This document shows positions 8,094 to 16,212 of a DNA stretch of 64,000 nt, piece by piece. Below the pieces are notes generated by a model. It did no database searches, was not told the DNA's origin, and saw only the letters and a list, made by a program, of their open reading frames with translations. The stretch's first letter is position 1; each line of letters starts with the position of its first letter. The position numbers were made by a program, and so were the translations under genes. This DNA is from an uncultured bacterium (GTDB lineage: Bacteria > Planctomycetota > UBA1135 > GCA-002686595). Location: contig CALEMP010000202.1 in assembly GCA_937910685.1 (NCBI GenBank), positions 1 to 64,000 on the forward strand, given 5' to 3'.

Positions 8094-9437
8094 ATGTCTT
8101 CCACAAACCCGGAATTTGGTGCCCCAGGAGGGCATCTTAGCCTCGGCCCAGGGTCGCGGCTTGCCAGCTTGGAGCCCATTCTCGGGGCTCTGGGGGCAGC
8201 TTCGGTAGCTCAGCTGGAAGACTTGGGAGCTCTATTGGGCCCCCAAGACGAAGGACAGCGGGTGCTTGTGGACCTGCAGTCTCTGCCCACTGAAGACGCG
8301 GGTATCCTCCGCCGTTGGTTGCAACAGAATCCCAGTTGCATCTTGGAACTCGTTGGCGGCGACCCAACCCGGGCTGTTGCCCAGAGCTTGACCCTACAAG
8401 CCAACGCCCACTGGAACCCCTGGCCTTTAGATACGGAAAGACTTGCCCTATGGGCCAGAGGTCAAGGCCAAGAGAACATGACAACGGGCGCTCCTTTGGC
8501 ACCCCCAGTCCAACCCCAGGGAAACACAGCGCCGCGCCAACAAAACCCAGAGCTACGCGCCATCGAAAAGATCCTTGGGGGCATGAGCAACGACCAGGGC
8601 CCGGAGGCGCTCACTCCGTTCGACACGCACACAAATCCAATAGACCCGCCCGCCAGAGAACAGCCAGCCCCCCCGCGCTTGGATCCTGAGCCCTCCCCGG
8701 TACCGGGACCCGGCGCATTTGGCGCTGGACTTGATCCCGGAACCGATCCGTCGCCAGAACCGGTCATCGAACCCAAAACGTCCCAACTCATCACCACCGA
8801 GCTTCCCAGTTGGTATCGGGACCAAGTGGCCGATCTCGCCGATATGGCCCAACGCTTGGATCTGGGCCTGCGCCGAACGCTTGAAGCCAGCGATGAAGCC
8901 GAAAGCGACAATGCCCTGCGCGGACTCTCGGAAGACATTATGCGTCTGGGCCAATTCACCCGCACCATCGGCTACCTGGCGGCGCCCCCTGGCCCCGATG
9001 GTTCGACGGTAGACCTTTCGAGCCTGGCCCAGGATTTCCTCTCCAGCTTAGCCCACGAGGAAGACGGCGGGCCGCGATACCTTTTCCGGGCCGCACCGGA
9101 CGCCATCGTGCGTGCGGAAAAAGGCCTCTTGGTCCTGGCCATCGATGCGGTCCTAACGGTCGCTTCCCTTGCTACTGGAAGCAACGGCGAGGTCAAGGTC
9201 GGAGTCTCCACCGAAGGGCCAACTGCCACCCTGGAAGTCACCTTCCCCGCTGGCCCCCTCGCGCGCCTCGATGCCCCTCGCTGGCTCGAGCCCTACGCCC
9301 TGCACCGACTTCTGCCTGGGGTTGGCCCCAACGCGATTCCCGCTGCCGCGGCCATTTTGACAGGCCAGGGCGGAGAGCTCACCATGGCCTTTGACGGGAA
9401 CGAGCGCACTTTTCGCGTGACTCTTCCCTGCGCCTAG
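8094..9437 (+). CDS. Kinase-like protein with degenerate histidine-kinase core
   Basis: A 447-residue soluble protein with no signal peptide. Residues 1-~125 look alpha/beta (VLVDLQSLPTEDAGILRRWL) but belong to no family I can name. A Pro-rich linker runs to about 235. The rest resembles a sensor kinase: a helical pair (LADMAQRLDLGLRRTLEA; LSEDIMRLGQFTRTIGYL), then a beta-alpha layout like a HATPase domain ending GGELTMAFDGNERTFRVTLP. The phospho-accepting His is not evident and the N, D and G boxes are missing (LAIDAVLTVAS where LxNLxxNA is expected). Starts at 8022 or 7953 are possible. It precedes a lone Fis-domain gene and a TPR giant; in XrtA loci the kinase PrsK and regulator PrsR can occupy a similar place. 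A pseudo-kinase role is inference. Confidence 0.6.
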   Translation: MSSTNPEFGAPGGHLSLGPGSRLASLEPILGALGAASVAQLEDLGALLGPQDEGQRVLVDLQSLPTEDAGILRRWLQQNPSCILELVGGDPTRAVAQSLTLQANAHWNPWPLDTERLALWARGQGQENMTTGAPLAPPVQPQGNTAPRQQNPELRAIEKILGGMSNDQGPEALTPFDTHTNPIDPPAREQPAPPRLDPEPSPVPGPGAFGAGLDPGTDPSPEPVIEPKTSQLITTELPSWYRDQVADLADMAQRLDLGLRRTLEASDEAESDNALRGLSEDIMRLGQFTRTIGYLAAPPGPDGSTVDLSSLAQDFLSSLAHEEDGGPRYLFRAAPDAIVRAEKGLLVLAIDAVLTVASLATGSNGEVKVGVSTEGPTATLEVTFPAGPLARLDAPRWLEPYALHRLLPGVGPNAIPAAAAILTGQGGELTMAFDGNERTFRVTLPCA

Positions 9438-9644
9438 ACTTCCCCTGGATTCCTAAAACGGGACGACCGTCCGATAAACCGGACAGCTGGTATTCAGCCC
9501 GCCCATGGCCCATTCCGATGGCAAGGTATGGTTCCGTTCCGCAAAAAACCTGCGCCCAACCCCGATGACCGGGAAAGGAGCTCCGGGAAAAACCCATTGA
9601 ATGAGTCCACGCTTAGACACTTGGGCACATCCAAGGAAGGCGTA

Positions 9645-9920
9645 ATGGGAAATGGACCCTCGGCGATCACCCCGGGTCCGGACCTCGTCCCCATTGCTTG
9701 GGCAAGACCCCTGCTTGAGTTGCTCCAACAGGACACTCTGCCTCCCCTCAAAGAGGGTCTGGCTATTCCTGAGCGCCTGCTCATCATGCGCGCCCTCGAC
9801 CTAACCAAGGGCAACAAGGCCGCCGCAGCCAAAATGCTAGGCCTTTCCCGATCCACCCTCTACCAGAAGATGGGCAAGTACCACTTGCCCACAGGAGAAT
9901 CCAGCTCCCTCGGAGCGTAG
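9645..9920 (+). CDS. Stand-alone Fis-type helix-turn-helix protein
   Basis: Small DNA-binding protein of 91 residues. Its C-terminal half is the Fis/NtrC-type HTH (LLIMRALDLTKGNKAAAA, then KMLGLSRSTLYQKMGKY), the domain that normally ends sigma-54 activators. No receiver and no AAA+ domain (GAFTGA) is encoded here or in the flanks, so it cannot itself activate sigma-54. The start at 9645 is preceded by AAGGAAGG at a good distance; an ATG at 9528 would add 39 unconserved residues. It follows the kinase-like gene and precedes the TPR gene by 30 nt. It may be a nucleoid-type or repressor-like regulator, or a remnant of a PrsR-like regulator. Confidence 0.8.
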   Translation: MGNGPSAITPGPDLVPIAWARPLLELLQQDTLPPLKEGLAIPERLLIMRALDLTKGNKAAAAKMLGLSRSTLYQKMGKYHLPTGESSSLGA

Positions 9921-9950
9921 GCTAGTCTCTGTTCTCGACCGACAATCATC

Positions 9951-12900
9951 ATGAAGTGGACTTCCATCCTGGGCCTCTTGCTCGCTTTCGGCTCCCTCGG
10001 CTTCGTTGCCCGGGCGGTCTTCTCCCCTAACGACATCAATCCGACGCAGGTTCTTACGCGCCTTGAGGCCGCCCTTGAGGGCGAGATCCTCGAGCCCGAG
10101 CCATTACTGCGCCTGAGCGAACACGCATTGCGCCACCCTTCCATGAAGGATTCGCCCCTCCTGCAGGCGCGACTGCTCGTGGCCCAGGCGGACCTTTACA
10201 CGAGCCTTGAATCCTGGCAGGAAGCGCGACTCTGCCTTGAGCGAGTCAGCATGGCCATGGATATAACATCCCCGGCGGTGCAGTTACGGCTGGCTAAAAT
10301 ATTCAACAAGGAAAACAAACCCGCCGAGGCCTGGCAATTGTGCGTCGAAATCTTGGCCAACAGTCCCCAGCACGGTTCCGCCTGGGCCCTGAGGGGAGCC
10401 ATTGAATCCGAGCAAGCCGAGTCCATGCTGGCTGGTGCCCAAAAGCACTTATCTATGGCCATCGCAGGTCGGCAAGGGGACAAGGCCGCCCTGATGGCCG
10501 AAGAAATCGCCATGCGCTCGCTGGACGACCAAGCACGGCTGCGCCTAGTGAACGAACTGCGCTCCATGTTTGAAATGGCACGGGAGGGTGCCATAGGGGT
10601 CGAAGCCCTCGCAGGCTTGAGTGAAGCCTCATCCCTCTTTGACAGCGCCCGCCGGTCCTATTCCGAAGCGGTAAGTGTCTTGGCCCTAGCCAAAGACAAG
10701 AGCGAGTTGGAGTCTGGATATGAGGCCCTCGGTAACTTGCTGACCCTCCTATGGGGCGCACGGCAAGACCTGACCACCGCTGAGTTGGGCTTGATCGCCG
10801 CTCCTCTAGTGCAAGGCAAGAGCAGCGACACTGCGGTCTTAGCAACCTTGAATGCCCTTGAGGCCATGGGCCAACAGGAACGCGCTATAACCCTGTTAAA
10901 AACCATCGACCTTCAATCCCCCAACCTGTCTCTGAGTTTGGTGCAGCGGGGCACTCAATTGGCATGGCAGGCAAGGGACCACCGCCTGGTAAACCAACTT
11001 GCCAGCGTGCTGAGTCAACGGGGAACTCCGATTCAACGGGAGCACGGCTCCTGGTATACGGCCATGAGTCACTTGGACCGTGACCCCGAGAGCCAAGTGG
11101 ATCGCATCGAGTACATCCACCGGGGCCTAGGTGCCATGAGTGTCTACCTTGAGGGTAAGCGCGTGCCCCCCATGACTGATGGGACGGCGCTTCTCTTGTT
11201 GGCCGCAGCCTCGGGATATCGCGAGCTGGAACAAACTGCCGACGAGATGAGCTTGCTCACCGAAGCAGTCCAATTGGCTCCACGGGTGGACGGAGAAGCT
11301 TGGTTGCGACTCGCAGAACTGCAGGCCAACGCTCCGGGCGCAGGCTACCGCAGTTCTGAAGAAAGCATGACCCGCGGCATGGCCCTGCTTCCGGAGCGGG
11401 CCCTCCAATTGGTTCCCGCCTGGGAAGACCAGGGCAACGCCTCTCTGCAATCCGAGAACCGCTCCTTGCTCACCATGCGCCGTGCCCTGGGCAGAACAGG
11501 CTCCGGCCTGCGCGAATATGGACCCGCAGCACGCTACCAACTGGCCCGTTCTTACTTCATTGAAGAGGACTATCCCACCTCACAATCCCTGGCCCGTCGC
11601 TTGCGACTGGACTACCCCGGGCTCTTGCCTGCACTTGACTTGGAGCTAGAAGGATTTTTGGCACGAGGCGCCATGGCCCAGGCCGGTCTATTGCTGATGA
11701 AGCGCATTGACCTCACGGGCCCTGATGACAAATTCCGTGAGTTCCTCGCGCGAGTGGGAGCCGGTAACTTGACCGCTTCCCAGTACCGCCGCCTGACTCA
11801 AAAGGACCCCAAGGGGGAAGGACGCTTGGCCATCGCCGAACAGTTCCTCGTGCAAGGCGAACCCAAGAGAGCGCTTGCAGCCCTCGGGGACGGCGCAGAT
11901 CCAGAGGGGGACACCGCCCAACACCACCTGCTGCGAGCAGAAACCCTGATCCAGCTGGGTCGTTCCCTGGAAGCGGTGCGGCCAGCGACTCTGGCCGCCG
12001 CTGACCCACAAACCAGCGGTGCTGGCTGGCTTCTGTTAATCCAATCCCAACTCAGTGGCAGTCCAAAGAGGCTCGCCACCACGGTGGGCCAATTCATCGA
12101 ACTGACAAGGGACCCGCAACTCAATGTGCCACGCCTAGAGATCGTCGACACCCTGCTCGGTGCCGCACGCCCTCTTGAAGCCCTGCGTATCGCCCGTGCC
12201 ATGGACGAACACTCCGAGCTCCGTGGCGGACCCCTACTCCAACGTTTGGCCCTCTGCGACGCACTCTTAGGCAATGATCAAGACCTAGCCGAGAGCCTCG
12301 ATCGCTGGGAAGCCTTCCGCGAAGACGGGAAAGTTGAATGGACGCGCTTGGTACTGGCCATGGACCGCGGTGAATGGAGCCAACTGCCTGGCTTAGCCAG
12401 GGCAGTGCGCACCACCGAGGGTTATCAGGCATCTCCATGGCAAAATGTTTTTCTGGCGGTTTGTGAGGAGCAACCCGACGAGGCCCTACGCCTTGCCCAA
12501 GAGGGCCAAGAGGAACACCCCCTCGATCCAAGTTGGAGCCTTACCCTGGGCTTGGTGCAGGACCTTGAAAACCATCCGATCCAATTGCCCGATTATCTGG
12601 GGGAAAGCGCCGTGCACGAATTGTTCGCGGTATTGCACCCCACCGATCGTGCACGCGTTGACCCGCGCCACATGCTGGGCCTGCTCGGCGCCGCGCAGAT
12701 CGAAGGCTGGGGACTTTGGGCTCTGCCGCGCATCTCCAACTTGAGCCCCAAGCCGACCCTTTGGGCCCTGATGCTGGCTGAGGGAGCGCAGCAATCCCTG
12801 GGCCAGGAAGATCGCGCGGAACGGGTGCGCATCGCGGTCACCAACGGACACCCAACCTTCTCACCTGCTTGGGTCCGACGGGAGCGCGAAGCGGCCAAGA

Positions 12901-14159
12901 AGGCAGGCGGCGACCGCTGGGCCCTTGAAGTTCACGCCCTTCGGGTCGAGCGCCGCAAGGAAGCGGGTCGTCAAGACTTGCAAGACGAAGCACGCAACAC
13001 TCTGGACTCGGGCCTCCTGGCTTGGGAGTTGGGACAACCAGACCGCGCACAGACTCTGCTCAAGAAGTTCCTCGACAAACAACCGGACGAGCATGAGTTG
13101 CGCTGGGTTTTGGGGCGCATCCACGCCTCCCAAGGGCGGAACCTACAGGCCGTAGGGGCGATGTACAGAGTCTGGCGGAGCCTCTACCCAATCCTGCCCA
13201 CGGCCGACGATGGCCCCACCGCCCCGGGGGGCCAGCTCCCCTTCCACCAGCCTGGAAGCCCCCGCACGAGAGAGCTCCTGAGCATGATTCAAACAACGGT
13301 CGCCGCGCCCCGCAGCAAGCTCAGCTTGCGTGATGCGGCCTCCCTGCTCCATGACATGGAGGAGGCGATTCCCCACGACCCCCTGATCCTCTTGGCTCGC
13401 ACGCGCGCCGAGTCCCAATTGGATGACCACAGCACGGCCCTGGCTGCGGCCCGCGCCACGGGTGCCCTCGAACTTCTTCAGGAGCGCCTGTCCCTGATCG
13501 GGCTCGACCCGCGAGGAGAACTGTCCATCGAGGATGTGGCAACCGGCAGTGCTGAGGTGTGGGGCGCGTGGCTGCTCGACATTTCCCCCGACCTGGCCCA
13601 CGACTTTTTGGAGCGGGAATTACTACGCGCCCCGGGCCGCAGCGATCTCTGGCATTTGAATGCGCAAGCTCTGATTGCACTGGGTCGAATCGATGCGGCC
13701 AGGAATCAACTTCAGGCTCTCAGCCGTGCCTCCCACTCCCCCCGGGGACTGCTGTTGCTGGCAGCCCTAGAGGCCCGCACCGGCGCTGAACCAGAAGTGG
13801 TCTCCACTCTTTTAGCTCCGGCCCGTTCCACTTTGAATCCGAGCCAAACGGCCTTGGCTGATTTTTCAGAGACCTGGGCAAACCTGCAGCATGGAGACCC
13901 CGCAGGTCGCAACTTGCAGGTCCTCGGTCGCCTCTGGAAAGAGCGCGCGAGTTCCACCCTAGATCTTGATGAGAACACCTTGAGACTGGTCTACTACGCC
14001 ACTATGGTTCGCCGCAACCGCCCCCAAGACCACACACGGCTCCAGCAACTCTCCGACTCCATCTTGCGCCGCGGCCAGGGCAGCAGTTATCTAAGTCCCA
14101 CGATTCGGGCCATGACAGGCCTCAGCGCTGCTCTTCAGGCGCAACTCGAGCTAGAGTAA
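9951..14159 (+). CDS. Very long TPR-repeat protein with N-terminal membrane anchor
   Basis: A 1402-residue protein. Residues ~5-24 (ILGLLLAFGSLGFVARAVF) form a signal anchor or uncleaved signal; the rest is helical repeats with TPR-like spacing of Ala, Leu and Gly (for example ALEGEILEPEPLLRLSEHA, ARLLVAQADLYTSLESWQEA, AWQLCVEILANSPQHGSAW, AQTLLKKFLDKQPDEHEL). It likely sits in the periplasm tethered to the inner membrane and acts as a scaffold. XrtA loci often contain a TPR protein called PrsT (about 900 residues); position fits but this protein is much longer and I cannot confirm orthology. It is convergent with the deacetylase gene that ends at 14198, only 38 nt away. Confidence 0.8.
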   Translation: MKWTSILGLLLAFGSLGFVARAVFSPNDINPTQVLTRLEAALEGEILEPEPLLRLSEHALRHPSMKDSPLLQARLLVAQADLYTSLESWQEARLCLERVSMAMDITSPAVQLRLAKIFNKENKPAEAWQLCVEILANSPQHGSAWALRGAIESEQAESMLAGAQKHLSMAIAGRQGDKAALMAEEIAMRSLDDQARLRLVNELRSMFEMAREGAIGVEALAGLSEASSLFDSARRSYSEAVSVLALAKDKSELESGYEALGNLLTLLWGARQDLTTAELGLIAAPLVQGKSSDTAVLATLNALEAMGQQERAITLLKTIDLQSPNLSLSLVQRGTQLAWQARDHRLVNQLASVLSQRGTPIQREHGSWYTAMSHLDRDPESQVDRIEYIHRGLGAMSVYLEGKRVPPMTDGTALLLLAAASGYRELEQTADEMSLLTEAVQLAPRVDGEAWLRLAELQANAPGAGYRSSEESMTRGMALLPERALQLVPAWEDQGNASLQSENRSLLTMRRALGRTGSGLREYGPAARYQLARSYFIEEDYPTSQSLARRLRLDYPGLLPALDLELEGFLARGAMAQAGLLLMKRIDLTGPDDKFREFLARVGAGNLTASQYRRLTQKDPKGEGRLAIAEQFLVQGEPKRALAALGDGADPEGDTAQHHLLRAETLIQLGRSLEAVRPATLAAADPQTSGAGWLLLIQSQLSGSPKRLATTVGQFIELTRDPQLNVPRLEIVDTLLGAARPLEALRIARAMDEHSELRGGPLLQRLALCDALLGNDQDLAESLDRWEAFREDGKVEWTRLVLAMDRGEWSQLPGLARAVRTTEGYQASPWQNVFLAVCEEQPDEALRLAQEGQEEHPLDPSWSLTLGLVQDLENHPIQLPDYLGESAVHELFAVLHPTDRARVDPRHMLGLLGAAQIEGWGLWALPRISNLSPKPTLWALMLAEGAQQSLGQEDRAERVRIAVTNGHPTFSPAWVRREREAAKKAGGDRWALEVHALRVERRKEAGRQDLQDEARNTLDSGLLAWELGQPDRAQTLLKKFLDKQPDEHELRWVLGRIHASQGRNLQAVGAMYRVWRSLYPILPTADDGPTAPGGQLPFHQPGSPRTRELLSMIQTTVAAPRSKLSLRDAASLLHDMEEAIPHDPLILLARTRAESQLDDHSTALAAARATGALELLQERLSLIGLDPRGELSIEDVATGSAEVWGAWLLDISPDLAHDFLERELLRAPGRSDLWHLNAQALIALGRIDAARNQLQALSRASHSPRGLLLLAALEARTGAEPEVVSTLLAPARSTLNPSQTALADFSETWANLQHGDPAGRNLQVLGRLWKERASSTLDLDENTLRLVYYATMVRRNRPQDHTRLQQLSDSILRRGQGSSYLSPTIRAMTGLSAALQAQLELE

Positions 14160-14197
14160 GCTCTCGTCCTCGCGGCCAGCAGGGCGCCTCTGGGGGC

Positions 14198-15049
14198 CTA
14201 CTCCTCCAGGAACCCTGAACGCCCCAGGACGTTTTCCATGCTCTCGCAGGGAAAGCGCTCCAAGAACGCATCCAAGCGGTCGAGGGTGCGCCCTAGCCCC
14301 ACCCTGTGGCGAAACCGCTTCGACAGGGAGGCCTTCACAAGGGGTTGCTCGGGGTCAAACTCCCAAGGGTGTAAATAGGTGGCTGTTGCCCTGCCCCGGC
14401 GCTCGAGGCTTGCGATCAGACTGCGCTGCACGGGTCCAGGCAGCAAACGAAAGTAGCCCCCGCCCCCCACCGGCCAATTACGCCCTAGCATGGGAAAGGT
14501 AGACACGGGGAATTCAACCATGGAGCCCCCATCCAAGTCCACTCGGCTGATGGCCGGCTCAAAACCAGGAACCCCATAGGTTGGATGGCGAATCGGGTGC
14601 ACGCTGGAGTCGTAGGTGTAGCCGCGTTCTAGGAGAACATCAAATGCCCACCAGGTCTCCCGGTTCAGGGTGAATGTACTGGCCCGAAAACCCCTAGGTT
14701 TAGGAGCACCCGCTGCGGCGAGGGCTTCCTCCGTGCGTTGTAAATCAGCGTGCAACCCTTCGGGCCCTAACTCCCCCAGGAAGCGGTGGTCATAGCCATG
14801 ACTGGCGACCTCATGCCCTGCGTCCAAACAACGGCGCACCAGGTCAGGATGACGCTCGGCAATCCAACCCAAGAAGAACATGGTTGCTCGACAATCCCGG
14901 CGCTCAAGCAAGTCCAGGACCCGTCCCATGGCAGGCTCCACCCGACTCTCGAATTCATCCCAACGCTCGCGCGGGCAGGCATGGGAATGGTTCGCGACCT
15001 GGAACCACTCTTCCACATCAAAGGACATAGAGTGCAGCGGCTGACTCAT
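14198..15049 (-). CDS. NodB-type polysaccharide deacetylase with DUF3473, XrtA-associated type
   Basis: Predicted metal-dependent deacetylase (CE4) of 283 residues that removes acetyl groups from a glycan. Near the N-terminus it reads MSFDVEEWFQV, the DVE(D/E)-WF start typical of the exosortase-associated group; HxxxH appears as SHGYDHRF, followed by FRASTFTLN in place of the usual RAPSFS, and the DUF3473-like tail has ATYLHPWEFDPEQP. No signal peptide is seen, as in relatives, so it may act on a cytoplasmic or membrane intermediate. The start at 15049 shares ATGA with the upstream GT4 stop and is preceded by GGAGGATATCTC, a strong ribosome site. The ORF could extend to 15181 without support. 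Confidence 0.88.
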   Translation of the reverse strand: MSQPLHSMSFDVEEWFQVANHSHACPRERWDEFESRVEPAMGRVLDLLERRDCRATMFFLGWIAERHPDLVRRCLDAGHEVASHGYDHRFLGELGPEGLHADLQRTEEALAAAGAPKPRGFRASTFTLNRETWWAFDVLLERGYTYDSSVHPIRHPTYGVPGFEPAISRVDLDGGSMVEFPVSTFPMLGRNWPVGGGGYFRLLPGPVQRSLIASLERRGRATATYLHPWEFDPEQPLVKASLSKRFRHRVGLGRTLDRLDAFLERFPCESMENVLGRSGFLEE

Positions 15050-16212
15050 GAGATATCCTCCAACGCCCGTTCCACCCGGCGCACGTTTCCTTCCCAGGTA
15101 AGGTCCTGATCCAAGATAGACTGGCGTGCGGCTTGGCCCAGGGCCTGACGGAGGGGTGCATCGCTGACCAGCCGCTGGCAAGCGGCAAGTAGGGCAGCAC
15201 CATCACCCGGTTGCACCAGGAGGGCCTCGCGCTCATGCTGCAATACCTCTCGCAGGTTTGGCTGATCGGGCGCAATCACGGGCAGACCCGCGGCCATGTA
15301 CTCGTGCAACTTGAGGGGACTGGCATAAGGGTTGATTGCAGGTACGAGTCCCACATCCATTGCCGGGAGAAGTGCAGGGATCTCCTCATGCAATCTAGGG
15401 CCCACCAAGTGGACCCGATCCGCGACACCCGAGGCGTGGGCCTGGGCCGCCAGGTCCCCGATGGCCGGCCCGCCGCCGATGATCACGAGCTGGGCATCCC
15501 GAAGGTCGCCCCCAGCCAAGGCATCGATCACCAAGTCCAGACGATGCCAATCGCGCACCCAGCCCACAAAACCCAGGACCGGGCCGCTGACGTTTTCCAG
15601 GCCCAGGTCCCGACGGGCGGCTTCTCGATCCGGGTGGGCATACTGGTCAAGGCACACACCATTGGGAGTCACCACCACCCGATCGGGATCCACCCCCATC
15701 TCCACCAGGGTTTCTCCGAGGACGGCGGTAACCACACAAACCCGGTCCGCCCCACGAAAGATCTCGCCTTCCACACGCTCCCCGAACTTGGAAAAATAAA
15801 GCCCCCGAGTCTTGCTGAGCTCAAGAACCATGGGCGAGTTCACCTCCAAAACCAGGGGCACCCCCAGTTCCTTAGACGCCCAAAGGCCTGCTCGGTTTCC
15901 GAAGGCATAGCGTTCATAAATCCCATCGGGGCCGAATTCACGGCCAGCCCGCACCAAACGCCCCTTGGCCGGAACGGAATACATGTGCTCGGCGATCTCG
16001 CGAGCAAAATGAGGGATGCGAAGGAGGGAGCGCAGTCCCCCACTGGACTCCTCTTGGATCAAATCCGCCTTAGCCTGGGGCGCGGCCCCGCGGGACACGA
16101 GGGCCACCTCCCGAACTCCATGCCCCAAGCCTTCCAGAGCTTGGATCATCGAGCGAATGTGCACCGCTTGGCCGTCCTCAGCCTGGGTGCGATGGTGGTA
16201 GAGCAACTTCAT
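15046..16212 (-). CDS. GT4-family glycosyltransferase
   Basis: A 388-residue GT-B enzyme. The N-terminal domain opens with MKLLYHHRTQAEDGQAVHI, a glycine-poor variant of the GT4 acceptor domain, and the donor domain carries VVVTPNGVCLDQY, LGFVGWVRDWHRL and the EX7E-type region PLKLHEYMAAGLPVIAPD. It probably adds one sugar to the lipid-linked repeat unit at the cytoplasmic membrane. Start 16212 overlaps the amidotransferase stop as ATGA; the next gene overlaps its own stop likewise, so three genes (18095 to 14198) are likely translated together. Donor and acceptor are unknown. Confidence 0.88.
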   Translation of the reverse strand: MKLLYHHRTQAEDGQAVHIRSMIQALEGLGHGVREVALVSRGAAPQAKADLIQEESSGGLRSLLRIPHFAREIAEHMYSVPAKGRLVRAGREFGPDGIYERYAFGNRAGLWASKELGVPLVLEVNSPMVLELSKTRGLYFSKFGERVEGEIFRGADRVCVVTAVLGETLVEMGVDPDRVVVTPNGVCLDQYAHPDREAARRDLGLENVSGPVLGFVGWVRDWHRLDLVIDALAGGDLRDAQLVIIGGGPAIGDLAAQAHASGVADRVHLVGPRLHEEIPALLPAMDVGLVPAINPYASPLKLHEYMAAGLPVIAPDQPNLREVLQHEREALLVQPGDGAALLAACQRLVSDAPLRQALGQAARQSILDQDLTWEGNVRRVERALEDIS

